A model generated the notes under the pieces. That model saw only the letters and a list, made by a program, of their open reading frames with translations, had not been told where the DNA came from and did not search any database. Of a DNA stretch of 64,000 bases, positions 16,920-26,984 are shown in pieces. This DNA is from CAVXEH01 sp963805645. Its GTDB lineage: Bacteria > Chloroflexota > Limnocylindria > QHBO01. Numbering within the stretch: the stretch's first letter is position 1; every line of letters starts with the position of its first letter. The position numbers and the translations under genes were made by a program. Where the stretch lies: the NCBI GenBank assembly GCA_963805645.1, contig CAWDVA010000005.1:381519-445518 (forward strand), given 5' to 3'.

Positions 16920-18689
16920 CTACTGGCGCGCCGGGACCGGGGTAGGGCCGGGCGAAAGACGATGCCCGGGGCGGACGCCCTGTTCCCCCGCGTCGGCGAG
17001 GTCCCCGACGGCATCCGCCGGAGTCGCTCCGAGGTCGATGGTCACCATCGGGTGGACGGCGGCCATCAGCGCCGGCCTGTGCGTGATGAAGAGGGCGGTG
17101 CGGCCCGCCGTGAGGGCGAGCGTGTCCGCCATCAGCGCGGTGGCCGTGGCCTCGTCCAGGTGCTCGGTGAGCTCGTCGAAGACGAGGACGGGTCGATCGC
17201 CGAGGAGCGTGCGCGCCAGCTCGATCCGCTGGCGCTGGCCCCCTGAGACGCGCGCTCCGTGCTCGCCGACCAGGGTGTCGAGCCCGCCCGGCAGGGATGC
17301 GACCCACGCGCCGAGACGCGCGGCCCCAATGGCCTCCAGGAGCTCGGCGTCCGTCGCGTCCGGACGCGCGATCCTCAGGTTTTCGCGCAGGGACGTGTCG
17401 AAGAGGTGCGGGTCCTGGGCGCACAGGCCGATGATCCCGCGCACGTCGTCCCCCGCCAGAGCACTCAGCTCGACTGAACCATCGGCCGTCACCAGCTCGA
17501 CGGTGCCGGAGGACGGGTCGAGCTGCCGAAGGAGCAGCGCGGCGAGCGTGCTCTTGCCGGTGCCGCTTCCCCCGGTCACCAGCGCGCGCTCGCCCGCTCG
17601 CAGGTCCAGGTCGACGCCGCGCAGGACGTCGCGGGAGCCGGCGGGGTACCGCGCGCACACCCGGCGCAGCCGCAGGCCATAGGGACCGCGAGGCACCCGG
17701 ATCGGTCGGTCGGGCTCGCGGACGGGATCGGGTCGCGCCAGCACCTCGCTCAAGCGCCGTGCGGCAGAGCGGACTCGCGGGAGCTGCTGCGCGGCCGGCG
17801 CCACGCCGCCGATCAGCTCGTGCGCGGCAATCGGGGTGAGCACCACCACCGCCAGCGCGACGCCGCCGATCGCTCCGGCGCGCAGCGCCAGCACGCCAAG
17901 CACGAGACCGAGCCAGACCGCGCTTCCCTGGGCAAGCTCCGTGACCAGCGTGCCCAGGCCGGAGCCCAGGGCCGAGCGCGCCTCGGCGTCGCGGAGCCGG
18001 CGGTCGATGGCACCCACCGCGCGCAGGCGGGGCTCGCAGGCATCGGAGATGAGCAGCTCCGGCGCGCCGCGCAGGAGCTCAAGCGCTTCACCCGCAAGGG
18101 CGCCACGGGTGGGCGCCACGCTCGCCTCCGCGCGACGGGCGACGACGGCCGCCAGCAGCGGGGCCGCGACACCGGCCGTGACCAGGCTGAGCGCGAGCGC
18201 GAGACCCGCCAGGGGCAGGATGGTGCCGATGAGCAGCACCGTCGCACCGCCGATCGTCGCCGCCACGACGTAGGGCAGCGCGACGCGCAGCCAGACATCG
18301 GCGAGGCCGTCGATGTCGGTGACGATGCGGGCCAGCAGGTCCCCCGACCGATCCTGGGCCAGGCCGGACGGCGCGAGCGCGCGCAGGCGGCGATAGGCCG
18401 CGAGGCGAAGGTCGGCGAGAACACGGAAGGCCACGTCGTGCGCCGCCAGGCGCTCCGCGTAGCGAAGCGCGCCGCGGGCAACACCGAACGCGCGAACCGC
18501 CACGATGGCCACCATCAGGTAGAGGACCGGTGGCCGCTCGGCCGCTCGGCTGATGAGCCACGCCGAGGTCGCCGTCAGGCCAACGGCCGCACCCGCGCCG
18601 GCCATCCCGGCCGCCGCGGCCAGCACGACCCGGCGGCGGTGCAGCCACCCCAGGCTCAGGACCCAGCCAAGGCTGCCGGTGCGTCTCAT
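16920..18689 (-). CDS. cydC: Cytochrome bd biogenesis ABC exporter subunit CydC
   Basis: A 589-residue fused ABC exporter half: an N-terminal six-helix membrane domain and a C-terminal ATPase. The Walker A is TGGSGTGKSTLAALL, the signature VSGGQRQRIELA, and the Walker B PVLVFDELTEHLD. With CydD it exports glutathione or cysteine and is needed to assemble cytochrome bd. The ATG at 18689 overlaps the cydD stop as ATGA. It is last in the cydA-cydB-cydD-cydC operon. Confidence 0.92.
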   Translation of the reverse strand: MRRTGSLGWVLSLGWLHRRRVVLAAAAGMAGAGAAVGLTATSAWLISRAAERPPVLYLMVAIVAVRAFGVARGALRYAERLAAHDVAFRVLADLRLAAYRRLRALAPSGLAQDRSGDLLARIVTDIDGLADVWLRVALPYVVAATIGGATVLLIGTILPLAGLALALSLVTAGVAAPLLAAVVARRAEASVAPTRGALAGEALELLRGAPELLISDACEPRLRAVGAIDRRLRDAEARSALGSGLGTLVTELAQGSAVWLGLVLGVLALRAGAIGGVALAVVVLTPIAAHELIGGVAPAAQQLPRVRSAARRLSEVLARPDPVREPDRPIRVPRGPYGLRLRRVCARYPAGSRDVLRGVDLDLRAGERALVTGGSGTGKSTLAALLLRQLDPSSGTVELVTADGSVELSALAGDDVRGIIGLCAQDPHLFDTSLRENLRIARPDATDAELLEAIGAARLGAWVASLPGGLDTLVGEHGARVSGGQRQRIELARTLLGDRPVLVFDELTEHLDEATATALMADTLALTAGRTALFITHRPALMAAVHPMVTIDLGATPADAVGDLADAGEQGVRPGHRLSPGPTPVPARQ

Positions 18690-20348
18690 GCCGCGAGCGC
18701 CTCCTCGCGCGCCGCCACGCGGACGACCCGGTCGACCCCGGCAAGCGCCGCCGGCCGGTGAGCGACGATGAGGACCGCCCTGCGATCCCGGCGCGCCAGG
18801 GTGCGCAGCGCCTCGAGCACGGAGGCCTCCGTCAGCGCGTCGAGGCCGGCCGTCGGCTCGTCGAGGAGGACCAGCGGCGCGTCGCGGGCGAAGGCCCTCG
18901 CGATGGCGAGCCGCCGGCGCTGCCCGCTGGAGAGTCCCGCTCCCCCCTCCCCGAGGGGGGTCGCCGGATCGACCGCTCCGAGGCCAACCGCTGCGAGCGC
19001 GGCTCGAACAGCCGTGTCATCTGCGCCCCGGTCACCGAGCCGGACGTTGCTCGGCGACGCTGCCGGCGACCAGGTACGGCTCCTGCGACACCCAGGCGAT
19101 CTGACGGCGCCAGGCGTCGGGCGCCATCGCCACCACGGGGACCGAGGAGCGCCCATCCTCCACCAGGATCGACCCGTCGCTCGGAATCACCAGGCCGGCG
19201 ATGGCGAGCAGCAGCGAGGTCTTGCCCACGCCGCTCGCGCCGGTGAGGGCCACGAGCTCACCGCCACGCACCTCCAGGCTGGCGCGGTACGGGGCGGCAA
19301 GGGCGCGATCCGGCTGGAGGACGGTCACGTCGCGAACCACCAGGCGCCCACGGCGCAGGTCCGGGATCCCCCGGCGGTCGCCGGTCGCCGGCGTCGGAGC
19401 CTCGATGATGGCGAACGCCGCATCCGCGGCGGCAAGGCCCTGCTCGCTGGCGTGGAAATGGGCACCGAGCTGGCGCAGCGGTAGATACGCCTCGGGCGCG
19501 AGGACAAGCACGAACAGGCCGGTCTGCAGGTCGAGCGCGCCGTCGACCAGCCGCAGGCCGATGCCGACCGCCACCAGGGCGACAGAGAGGGTCGCCCCCA
19601 GCTCGAGGACGAAGGCCGACAGGAACGCGACTCGCAGAGCGGCCAGGCTCTCGCGCCGGTACTCGTCGGTCACCCGGGCGAGTCCCGCTTCCCCGGCCGC
19701 GGCGCGTCCGAACAACTTGAGCGTCGGCAGCCCGGCCAGCACGTCCCCGAAGTAGTGGGCGAGGCGCGTGAAGGCGCGCCATCGGCGCCGGCGATGGGCC
19801 TCGGTGGCAAGGCCGATGAGCACCATGAACACGACCATCAGGGGCACCGTCAGCGCGACGGTCAGCCCCGCCACGAGGTCCGCGGGGAGCAGCGCGACCA
19901 CGACCACCACGGGGAGGATGACCGCCAGGACCAGCTGTGGCAGGTAGCGGGCGAAGTAGCCGTCCAGCGCGTCGATACCCTGCGTGGCGAGCGCGACGAC
20001 CTCCCCCTCGCCGCCGCCCACGTCGCGCCGCGGCCCGAGTTCAACGGCGCGCCGCAGGATGCCCATGCGCAGCGTCGACTTCACCTGCGCCGAGGCGCCA
20101 TGGGCGGTGGACTCGCGCAGCCATCCGACCACGGCCCTGCCGGCGAGCACCGCTGCGAGCCAGCCCAGCTCCGGGCCCAGGCTCGCCAGATCGGCTCCCC
20201 GCTGGACGGCGGCACTGATGGCGCGCGCCAGCAGGGCGGCCTGCGCAATGGCGAGCGCGGCGGACGCGAGCCCCAGCACCACGCTCGACGCCAGGTGGAT
20301 CCGCGCCGCCCGGGCGTGCGCCAGGAGGCGCGGGTCGAGCCGCCTCAC
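18686..20348 (-). pseudogene. cydD: Cytochrome bd biogenesis ABC exporter subunit CydD, frameshifted
   Basis: The partner of CydC. The membrane domain and the ATPase N-terminus (Walker A TGASGVGKTSLLLA) read in one frame up to VAGSVAEQRPAR and stop. The rest (NVRLGDRGADD, signature LSSGQRRRLAIARA, Walker B LVLLDEPTAGLD) continues in another frame. Removing one base at about 19049 restores VAGSVAENVRLGD, matching the usual AENIRLG of ABC exporters. The start is GTG at 20348, overlapping the cydB stop. It may be a real mutation or an assembly error. If real, cytochrome bd assembly would be affected. Confidence 0.85.
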
Positions 20349-21373
20349 CCGCCGGGCGTCTCGCCGGGCTCCGTTGCGCTCCGGGCCGACTTCCCCAGGC
20401 CGATCCGGTGGCGGAAGACCCAGTAGGTCCAGGCCTGGTAGATCAGCACGATCGGGGTGAAGATCACGGCCACCACGGTCATGATCGTGAGCGTGTACGA
20501 GGTCGAGGCGGCATTCGTCACCGTCAGGCTCCACGCGGGGTCAGTGCTCGACGGCAGCACATTGGGGTAGAGCGTCACGAACAGGGTCACCACCGCGAGG
20601 GCGATGGTCACCGCCGAGCCGACGAAGGCCCAACCCTCGCGGCCGACGCGATTCGCCGCCAGGCCACCAAGGAACACCACCGCGGTCACGACCGAGAGCG
20701 CGAGCGTCGTGGCGTCGCCGCGCTGGGCCCAGGTCCACCCCAGGAACGCAACCGCCAGAACGGCGGCCACGAGCCCGGCCCGGCCCGCGATCCGGTTCGC
20801 GCGCGCGCGAAGCTCGTCAGTTGTGCGCAGTGCCAGGAACACGGCGCCGTGCGTGACGAACAGGGCCAGGGTCGTCAACCCACCCAGCAGGGCATAGGGA
20901 TTGAGCAGGGTGAGCAGGTTGCCGGTGAACTCGTGGTTCGCGTCGAGCGGCACGCCCGCCACGATGTTGGCGAACGCGACGCCCCACAGCACCGCGGGCA
21001 GCAGCGAACCCACGAAGATCGCTGCATCCCAGCGCCGACGCCAGGCCGGCTCGGGGCGCTTGTTGCGGTACTCGAAGGCGACGCCTCGCACGATGAGGCC
21101 CACCAGGATCAGGAACAGGGCCAGGTAGAAGCCGGAGAAGAGACTCGCGTACCACTCCGGGAAGGCCGCGAAGGTCGCGCCTCCGGCGACGAGCACCCAG
21201 ACCTCGTTGCCGTCCCAGACGGGACCGATGGTGTTGATGAGGACCCGGCGCTCTGACCCGGTCCGCCCCAGGAACGGAAGCAGGACGCCGACCCCGAAGT
21301 CGAAGCCCTCCAGGACCAGGTAGCCGATCCAGAGGATCGCGATGAGCGCGAACCAGATGTCGGTCAGTTGCAT
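20345..21373 (-). CDS. cydB: Cytochrome bd ubiquinol oxidase subunit II
   Basis: A 342-residue polytopic protein, the second subunit of the bd-type terminal oxidase. The N-terminal helix ends YLVLEGFDFGVGVLLPFLGR, followed by GPVWDGNEVWVLVAGGATFAAFP, both diagnostic. About eight or nine membrane helices are visible, and QAWTYWVFRHRIG closes the protein. Its stop is overlapped by the cydD start, and cydA lies 18 bases upstream. Confidence 0.95.
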   Translation of the reverse strand: MQLTDIWFALIAILWIGYLVLEGFDFGVGVLLPFLGRTGSERRVLINTIGPVWDGNEVWVLVAGGATFAAFPEWYASLFSGFYLALFLILVGLIVRGVAFEYRNKRPEPAWRRRWDAAIFVGSLLPAVLWGVAFANIVAGVPLDANHEFTGNLLTLLNPYALLGGLTTLALFVTHGAVFLALRTTDELRARANRIAGRAGLVAAVLAVAFLGWTWAQRGDATTLALSVVTAVVFLGGLAANRVGREGWAFVGSAVTIALAVVTLFVTLYPNVLPSSTDPAWSLTVTNAASTSYTLTIMTVVAVIFTPIVLIYQAWTYWVFRHRIGLGKSARSATEPGETPGG

Positions 21374-21391
21374 GACAGCGCGATCCCTTTC

Positions 21392-22792
21392 CTAGTACGC
21401 GAAGCTGAATGGCTCATCCGCGTCGTGGTCGGCGGTCGCCTCCTCGGGTGACGGCAGCCCGGCCCGGATTCGGCGAAGCAGCAGCCGAACCTCCACGATC
21501 GCCAGGGCGCCGTAGAGCACCGTGAACCCGACCATCGTGATGAGGACCTCCCAGGCCGGCGTCCCGGGCGAGACGCCGGATGCGGTGCCCATCAGGCCGA
21601 AGACGATCCAGGGCTGGCGGCCCATCTCGGTGAAGATCCAGCCGATGGAGTTGGCCGCGAGTGGGAGGAGCGGCAGCGCGATCGCAGTCGCGAGCAGCCA
21701 TCGGTTCGGCCGCAGGCCACGCCGGCGCACGGCCCAGAGCATCCACAGCGCCGCCAGCGCGGCGAGGGCGCCCGCCCCGATCATCAGCCGGAACGACCAG
21801 TAGGTAAGTGGGACGATCGGTCGGTAGTCACCCGCCCCGTACAGCGACTGGTACTCGACCTGCAGGTCGTTGATGCCCTCGACCGAGCCGTTCAGGTCGC
21901 CGGTCGCCAGGAAGGAGAGCAGATCCGGCACCCGGATCGAGAACACCTCCTTGCTGCCATCGAGGGTACCGACCGTGAAGAGGCTGAACGAGGCCGGCTG
22001 GCTCGTCTGGTACAGCGCCTCCGCGGCGGCCATCTTCATGGGCTGGACGCTGGTCATCACCCGTGCCTGCTGATCGCCGCTGACCACGACCAGGAGCGCC
22101 GCCACGAGCGCGGTGACGGCGCCCAGGCGAGCGGCCGTGCGGAAGGCGTCGCGATCCTCGTCCGGGTGTCGCGCCAGACGCCACAGGGCAATACCCGCCA
22201 CGAAGGCACCCGCCGTCATGAAGGCCGCCACGATGGTGTGGGCGAAGGTGATCACCGCGAGCTTGTTGGTCAGGACCGCGGCGAAGTCCGTGAGCTCGGC
22301 TCGGCCGCTGGCCGCGTTGAGCGTGTAGCCCACGGGGTTCTGCATCCACGCGTTGGCGGCCAGGATGAAGTACGCCGACAGCATGGTGCCGATGGCGGCC
22401 AGCCAGATCGTCGCGAGGTGCACCCGCCTGGAGAGCCGGTTCCAGCCGAAGATCCATAGGCCCAGGAAGGTCGACTCGAGGAAGAACGCCAGCAGCCCCT
22501 CGATGGCCAGCGGCGCGCCGAAGATGTCCCCCACGAACCGGCTGTAGTCGCTCCAGTTCATCCCGAACTGGAACTCCTGCACGATACCGGTCACCACCCC
22601 AAGCGCGAAGTTGATCAGGAACAGCTCGCCGAAGAACTTCGTCAGGCGCAGGTAGCTCTCCTTCCCGCTGCGCACCCACGCGGTCTGCAGGCCCGCAACC
22701 AGGAAGGCCAGGCCGATCGTGAGCGGGACGAACAGGAAGTGATAGACCGTGGTGATGCCGAACTGCCAGCGAGCGAGGTCAAGCGCATTCAT
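21392..22792 (-). CDS. cydA: Cytochrome bd ubiquinol oxidase subunit I
   Basis: About 466 residues. The heme-bearing subunit reduces oxygen with quinol and contributes to the proton gradient at low oxygen. MNALDLARWQFGITTVYHF has the conserved N-terminal start and the heme b595 His. WIFTEMGRQPWIVFG is the conserved motif after the Q-loop, which is short here. The ATG at 22792 gives the family-typical N-terminus; an ATG at 22804 is an alternative. It is the first gene of cydABDC. Confidence 0.95.
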   Translation of the reverse strand: MNALDLARWQFGITTVYHFLFVPLTIGLAFLVAGLQTAWVRSGKESYLRLTKFFGELFLINFALGVVTGIVQEFQFGMNWSDYSRFVGDIFGAPLAIEGLLAFFLESTFLGLWIFGWNRLSRRVHLATIWLAAIGTMLSAYFILAANAWMQNPVGYTLNAASGRAELTDFAAVLTNKLAVITFAHTIVAAFMTAGAFVAGIALWRLARHPDEDRDAFRTAARLGAVTALVAALLVVVSGDQQARVMTSVQPMKMAAAEALYQTSQPASFSLFTVGTLDGSKEVFSIRVPDLLSFLATGDLNGSVEGINDLQVEYQSLYGAGDYRPIVPLTYWSFRLMIGAGALAALAALWMLWAVRRRGLRPNRWLLATAIALPLLPLAANSIGWIFTEMGRQPWIVFGLMGTASGVSPGTPAWEVLITMVGFTVLYGALAIVEVRLLLRRIRAGLPSPEEATADHDADEPFSFAY

Positions 22793-22804
22793 ACGGGCGT
22801 GCAT

Positions 22805-23149
22805 CCTCCGCGCGGCACCCTGCGCCGCGCACGTCGAACGGGCGGCCGGCAGCGGGCCGGCAGCCTCACCTGTCCACTGTCGATGGATTCACCGGACCGG
22901 GGGTCGACCGCGCGTCCGCGGTCGATGGGAATGCCCGAGCGGTCGGCAGCCGGGGACGCCCGGGAGCCGCCGTGAACCGGAGGTCGCGCGTGCGCGACGA
23001 CAAGCTTCCTCCTCGGCGGGCTGCGGTGATCTCGGTACCCCGACGCTAGGGGTCTCGCAGATCCCGCGGAAGGGAGAAATCTCCTCCCGGGCGGATGCCG
23101 AATGGCCCGTTGTCACCGGGCCGCTGCCCGGACGCCGCCGGGCCTGCGC
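22805..23149. other. Intergenic region upstream of cydA
   Basis: 345 bases with no supported gene. It holds a perfect 9-bp stem with a 4-base loop at 22904-22925 (arms TCGACCGCG and CGCGGTCGA), about 110 bases upstream of cydA. A short GGAGA/TCTCC hairpin is near 23068. It should hold the cyd promoter; no clear -35/-10 pair is visible. Confidence 0.4.
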
Positions 23150-23773
23150 CTACGACCTGGCCATCGCCGGCTTGCCCGCCGGCACGCTGTAGCCATGCTC
23201 CGCGATCTCCATGGCGCGCGAGCGGTACGCCTGGAGCGAACCAGGCGTCTTCGCCCGGAACCCGTCGACCATTCGGTTGTACATGGAGAAGCCCGCCGCG
23301 ATGAGCACCGCCAGCTGGACGTCGGCGTCGGTCGCCCCGGCCGCCTTCGCGGCCGCGACATCCTCGCCGGACAGCTCCCGCGCATCGCCACCAACGGTCC
23401 GGGCCACGTTCAGCAGGGCCTGCATCTTCGGGTCGAAGCCCTCCGACGATCCCACCTTGAGCGTGTCGATCAGAGCGATGCGGTCCGTGTTGCCGGAGCG
23501 CTCCAGGAGCGCAGTCGCGTGCTCGCCGTGCGAGTCCATGCAGAAGAAGCAGCCATTCGCCGCCGACACGGCGGCTGCAAGCAGCTCGCGCTCGGCGCGG
23601 GTCAGTGTCGTGCCGGGGTAGTCGTTAACGAGCAGCTCGTCGGCCAGTCCGCGCATGTGGAGACCGAGGCCGGGGGTAAGCTGCATCGCCGCCACGATGC
23701 CGGGAACGTCGGGCAGACTGCCGACGATCGGGTCCTGCCGAGCGCGGGCGAGACGCTCTTCATCACGTGCCAT
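23150..23773 (-). CDS. AhpD-like carboxymuconolactone-decarboxylase-family protein
   Basis: A 207-residue all-helical protein of the AhpD/CMD superfamily, close to the uncharacterised peroxidase-related group. The redox motif is CFFCMDSHGEH (CxxC plus His), preceded by the acidic ERELLAAAVSAANG. In AhpD proteins the two Cys reduce peroxides or peroxiredoxins. Its place after the cytochrome bd operon fits an oxidative stress role. Single gene, ATG at 23773. Confidence 0.85.
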   Translation of the reverse strand: MARDEERLARARQDPIVGSLPDVPGIVAAMQLTPGLGLHMRGLADELLVNDYPGTTLTRAERELLAAAVSAANGCFFCMDSHGEHATALLERSGNTDRIALIDTLKVGSSEGFDPKMQALLNVARTVGGDARELSGEDVAAAKAAGATDADVQLAVLIAAGFSMYNRMVDGFRAKTPGSLQAYRSRAMEIAEHGYSVPAGKPAMARS

Positions 23774-23937
23774 CCGAAATCCCTCCGTGCTGCCACTCAG
23801 GACATTCGGAGCAAGTATGCCCCCGGCGGCCGCCGGCGGCTATCCTTGGACACCAGCATGGCTGCCGGACTGTCGCTTCGATGCATCCTGCGCGGCGGTG
23901 GCCGCCGCGGGGTGGCACGCCGCGAGGCCACGGGGTC

Positions 23938-25521
23938 ATGACGGCACGAGCGCTCACCGTCCGGGGGACGAGCTACCCGGTGGTGCTCCCCAAGCTCCGC
24001 GATCCCAGGCTGCACGTGGCCGCGGTCATCATCACCATCCACGTCCTGGGGCAGGTGGGACTGCACTTCGCGGTGAGCGTGCCGCAGATCCTCGCTGCGA
24101 TCCTGACCTGCGCCATCATCGAGCTGACGCTCACCTTCAGGGAGACGCGGTCGATCGTCTGGCCCGCGAGCGCAATGCTCACCGGCAGCGGCGTGGCCCT
24201 CATCCTGCGGTACGTCGGGACACACCCTGACGACCACTGGACGTTCGACGGCTGGTACGTCTTCGCCGCGATTGCGGGGCTCTCGCTCCTGACGAAGTAC
24301 GTCATCCGATTCCGCGGCTCGCACATCTTCAATCCGTCCAACATCGGTCTGGTCGTTGCCTTCCTGCTCCTGGGCAGCACGCGGATCGAGCCGCTGGACT
24401 TCTGGTGGGCTCCCCTGGATGTCCCCATGGTCATTGCCTACGCCGTGATCGTCGGTGGCGGGGTCCTCATCACCCGCCGGCTGCACCTGCTGGCGCTGGC
24501 GGCCACCTACTGGGGGCTCCTCGCAATCGGGATCGGTGTGCTCGCGGCATCGGGCCATTGCATGACGGCGCGCTGGGCGTTCGCACCCGTCTGCGGCTTC
24601 GACTTCTGGCGGGTGATCGTGACCTCCCCGGAGGTCCTGATCTTCCTGTTCTTCATGATCACCGACCCCAAGACGGCCCCCGCCGGCCGGCTGGCCCGCA
24701 TCGTCTTCGGAGTCCTGGTCGCGATCACGACCACGCTGCTGATGGCCCCCCAGACCAACGAGTTCGGCGCCAAGGTCGGCCTGCTGGCGGGGCTGGTCGT
24801 GATCTGCTCCCTTCGGCCGTTCATTGACGCCATCATGCCGGCCGCACGGTCGGCGGACGACGACTTCACGTCCTTCTCGCGGCGCCTCGCCGGCAGCGGG
24901 AGGTGGCGCTGGGGTGCCGTGGCCCGCTTCGGGGCAATCGCTGCCGCCGTGCCCCTTGTCGGGGCGGGCATCGTGCTGGCCGGATCTCCGGCACGTGGAG
25001 TCGTCCTGCCGAATGCCTCCGAGCTCCTGAGCCAGGTGCCGCACCAGATCAACGCGGCCACCCTCCCGTCCTTCACCGTGGGGCAGGACGTCGCCGACTG
25101 GGATCACCAGATCGCCGGCCCCGAGATGCAGGGCATCGTCCTGACCCTGGCAGAGAACCTGGAGCTGGAGAGCCAGGCGCTGCTCCGGCGCGACCCGGCG
25201 ATCCTCGCCGCCGTCGACCACGGCGACCGGCTCGCCCAGATGCAGGAGCGGCTGCGCGAGGCGCAGGCGACCGGCACCACCACGATCGCGCGCTACCAGT
25301 TCGATTCCATGCACGTCTCCCTCCTGGTGCCCTTCGGGGTGCAGACCGGCCTGAGCCTGGGATTCACGGCCAGCGGGACGGTCACCACCGTGACGTACGG
25401 TCCCGGCGGAACCGTCGCGTCGCAGGAGCCCTCGCCCTTCACCCTGACCTTTGCGATGCGCCGCGCAACGGGGGCCCGATGGCTCCTGGTCGGGGTGCTC
25501 CCCGCGCCACCGGGCAGCTGA
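23938..25521 (+). CDS. RnfD/NqrB-family membrane protein (UnbU-like) with a C-terminal extension
   Basis: About 527 residues. The first 330 hold nine or ten membrane helices and match the RnfD/NQR2 superfamily; SHIFNPSNIGLVVAFLLL and LFFMITDPKTAPAG are typical. After a further helix (about residues 335-355), a 170-residue soluble extension follows with FTVGQDVADWDHQIAGPEM. No other rnf or nqr gene is present, so it is not a normal Rnf complex. UnbU-type proteins of enediyne clusters are the nearest solitary relatives. A UnbV-like protein lies 9.6 kb away. The ATG at 23938 is chosen because upstream reading is non-membrane. Confidence 0.7.
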   Translation: MTARALTVRGTSYPVVLPKLRDPRLHVAAVIITIHVLGQVGLHFAVSVPQILAAILTCAIIELTLTFRETRSIVWPASAMLTGSGVALILRYVGTHPDDHWTFDGWYVFAAIAGLSLLTKYVIRFRGSHIFNPSNIGLVVAFLLLGSTRIEPLDFWWAPLDVPMVIAYAVIVGGGVLITRRLHLLALAATYWGLLAIGIGVLAASGHCMTARWAFAPVCGFDFWRVIVTSPEVLIFLFFMITDPKTAPAGRLARIVFGVLVAITTTLLMAPQTNEFGAKVGLLAGLVVICSLRPFIDAIMPAARSADDDFTSFSRRLAGSGRWRWGAVARFGAIAAAVPLVGAGIVLAGSPARGVVLPNASELLSQVPHQINAATLPSFTVGQDVADWDHQIAGPEMQGIVLTLAENLELESQALLRRDPAILAAVDHGDRLAQMQERLREAQATGTTTIARYQFDSMHVSLLVPFGVQTGLSLGFTASGTVTTVTYGPGGTVASQEPSPFTLTFAMRRATGARWLLVGVLPAPPGS

Positions 25522-25552
25522 CACCCGCCCACCGCAGACCGGCGCACGGCGG

Positions 25553-25573
25553 TTTGTGTTGCTTTCTCACAAA
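25553..25573. promoter_or_regulatory. Candidate xylose-repressor operator at xylA
   Basis: TTTGTG and CACAAA face each other, giving TTTG-N13-CAAA. The same arrangement, and the same TTTGTG left arm, is present before the ROK repressor gene (33293-33313). It overlaps the candidate -35 TTGCTT (25559-25564) of a promoter with -10 TACGCT (25581-25586), 16 bases apart, so binding would block transcription of xylAB. Confidence 0.55.
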
Positions 25574-25631
25574 CGTGTGGTACGCTCGTTCGTGATCGAC
25601 GCACGACCTGGTGCGGCGCAGGAGGGTGCAC

Positions 25632-26981
25632 GTGGACGGTGACTTCTTCACGGATGTCAGGGAACCGATCCCCTACTCCGGGCTCGATTCGGACGATCCG
25701 TTTTCCTACAAGGTCTATGACCCCGATCGCATGGTGCTCGGCAGGCGCATGGAGGATCACCTGCGCATCGCCGTCTGCCTCTGGCATTCGTTCAACTGGC
25801 CCGGATCCGACGTGTTCGGCTCCGGGACCTTCGACCGTCCATGGCTGGACGCGTCGCTCGAGCCCATGGCAGCCGCGCGGACCAAGGTCGCGGCCGCGTT
25901 CGAGTTCCTCACCAAGCTCGGCACGCCCTACTTCTGCTTCCATGATCGCGACGTCGCCCCCGAGGGGCGCACCTTCGCCGAGACCCGTGGCAACCTCGAT
26001 GCCATGGTGGGCGAGATCGAGACCCACATGGCGCGCACCGGCAAGCGCCTGCTGTGGGGAACGGCCAACCTCTTCAGCCACCCGCGGTACGCCGCCGGGG
26101 CCGCCACCAACCCGGATCCGGAGGTGTTCGCCTACGCCGCCGCCCAGGTGAAGGACATGCTGGAGGCGACCCATCGGCTCGGAGGGGAGAACTACGTCCT
26201 GTGGGGCGGCCGCGAGGGCTACGAGACGCTCCTGAACACGGATCTCGCCCACGAGGAGCAACAGCTGGCCCGCTTCCTGACGCTGGTCGCCGAGCACAAG
26301 CACCGCATCGGCTTCAGCGGCACCCTTCTCATCGAGCCGAAGCCCCAGGAGCCCACCAAGCATCAGTACGACTACGACGTCGGGACCGTGCTCGGGTTCC
26401 TCACGCGCCACGACCTTGCCGACGAGTACCGGGTCAACATCGAGGTGAATCACGCGACCCTCGCCGGCCACAGCTTCCACCACGAGGTGGCGCTGGCCAT
26501 GGCGAGCGGGACCTTCGGCAGCATCGACGTGAACCGCGGGGACTACCAGAACGGCTGGGACACGGATCAGTTCCCGAACTCCGTGGACGAGCTCTCGCTG
26601 GCGCTGTTCGAGATCCTGCGCGGCGGAGGCTTCACCACCGGCGGTTTCAACTTCGACACCAAGCTGCGGCGCCAGAGCATGGCCCGCAGCGACCTGTTCC
26701 ACGCCCACATCGGCGGGATCGACACGCTGGCCCGGGCCCTGCTGGTGGCGGCGGACATGCTGTCGGCGGGTGACCTCCAGGCGCTCAAGGACGAGCGCTA
26801 CGCCGGCTGGTCCGGCGAGCTCGGCTCGGCGATCCTGGACGGCCAGCGCACCCTCGCCGACCTGGAGGCAGAGGTGGCGGCAGGCGGGATCGATCCGCGG
26901 CCGGTGTCGGGCCAGCAGGAGCGGCTCGAGAACATCGTCAACCAGCGAATCTGGACAGCCGACCGCAGCGACCGAACCTGA
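25632..26981 (+). CDS. xylA: Xylose isomerase
   Basis: 449 residues, class II length. It converts D-xylose to D-xylulose. Catalytic motifs are visible: the His/Asp pair in YFCFHDRDVAPEG, the metal and Lys site LLIEPKPQEPTKHQYDYD, VNIEVNHATLAGHSFHHE, and FNFDTKLRRQS. The GTG at 25632 is six bases from AGGAGG; other GTG codons just upstream are too close to that site. It is followed after three bases by xylB. Confidence 0.95.
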   Translation: MDGDFFTDVREPIPYSGLDSDDPFSYKVYDPDRMVLGRRMEDHLRIAVCLWHSFNWPGSDVFGSGTFDRPWLDASLEPMAAARTKVAAAFEFLTKLGTPYFCFHDRDVAPEGRTFAETRGNLDAMVGEIETHMARTGKRLLWGTANLFSHPRYAAGAATNPDPEVFAYAAAQVKDMLEATHRLGGENYVLWGGREGYETLLNTDLAHEEQQLARFLTLVAEHKHRIGFSGTLLIEPKPQEPTKHQYDYDVGTVLGFLTRHDLADEYRVNIEVNHATLAGHSFHHEVALAMASGTFGSIDVNRGDYQNGWDTDQFPNSVDELSLALFEILRGGGFTTGGFNFDTKLRRQSMARSDLFHAHIGGIDTLARALLVAADMLSAGDLQALKDERYAGWSGELGSAILDGQRTLADLEAEVAAGGIDPRPVSGQQERLENIVNQRIWTADRSDRT

Positions 26982-26984
26982 CCG

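Noticed and set aside
22904..22925. Terminator upstream of cydA
   Set aside because: The perfect stem has no T-tract and lies in the promoter region of cydA rather than after a gene; kept only as a structural note.
23938..25521. A complete Rnf or Nqr electron-transfer complex
   Set aside because: Only the RnfD-like gene is present; no RnfA, B, C, E or G gene adjoins it.
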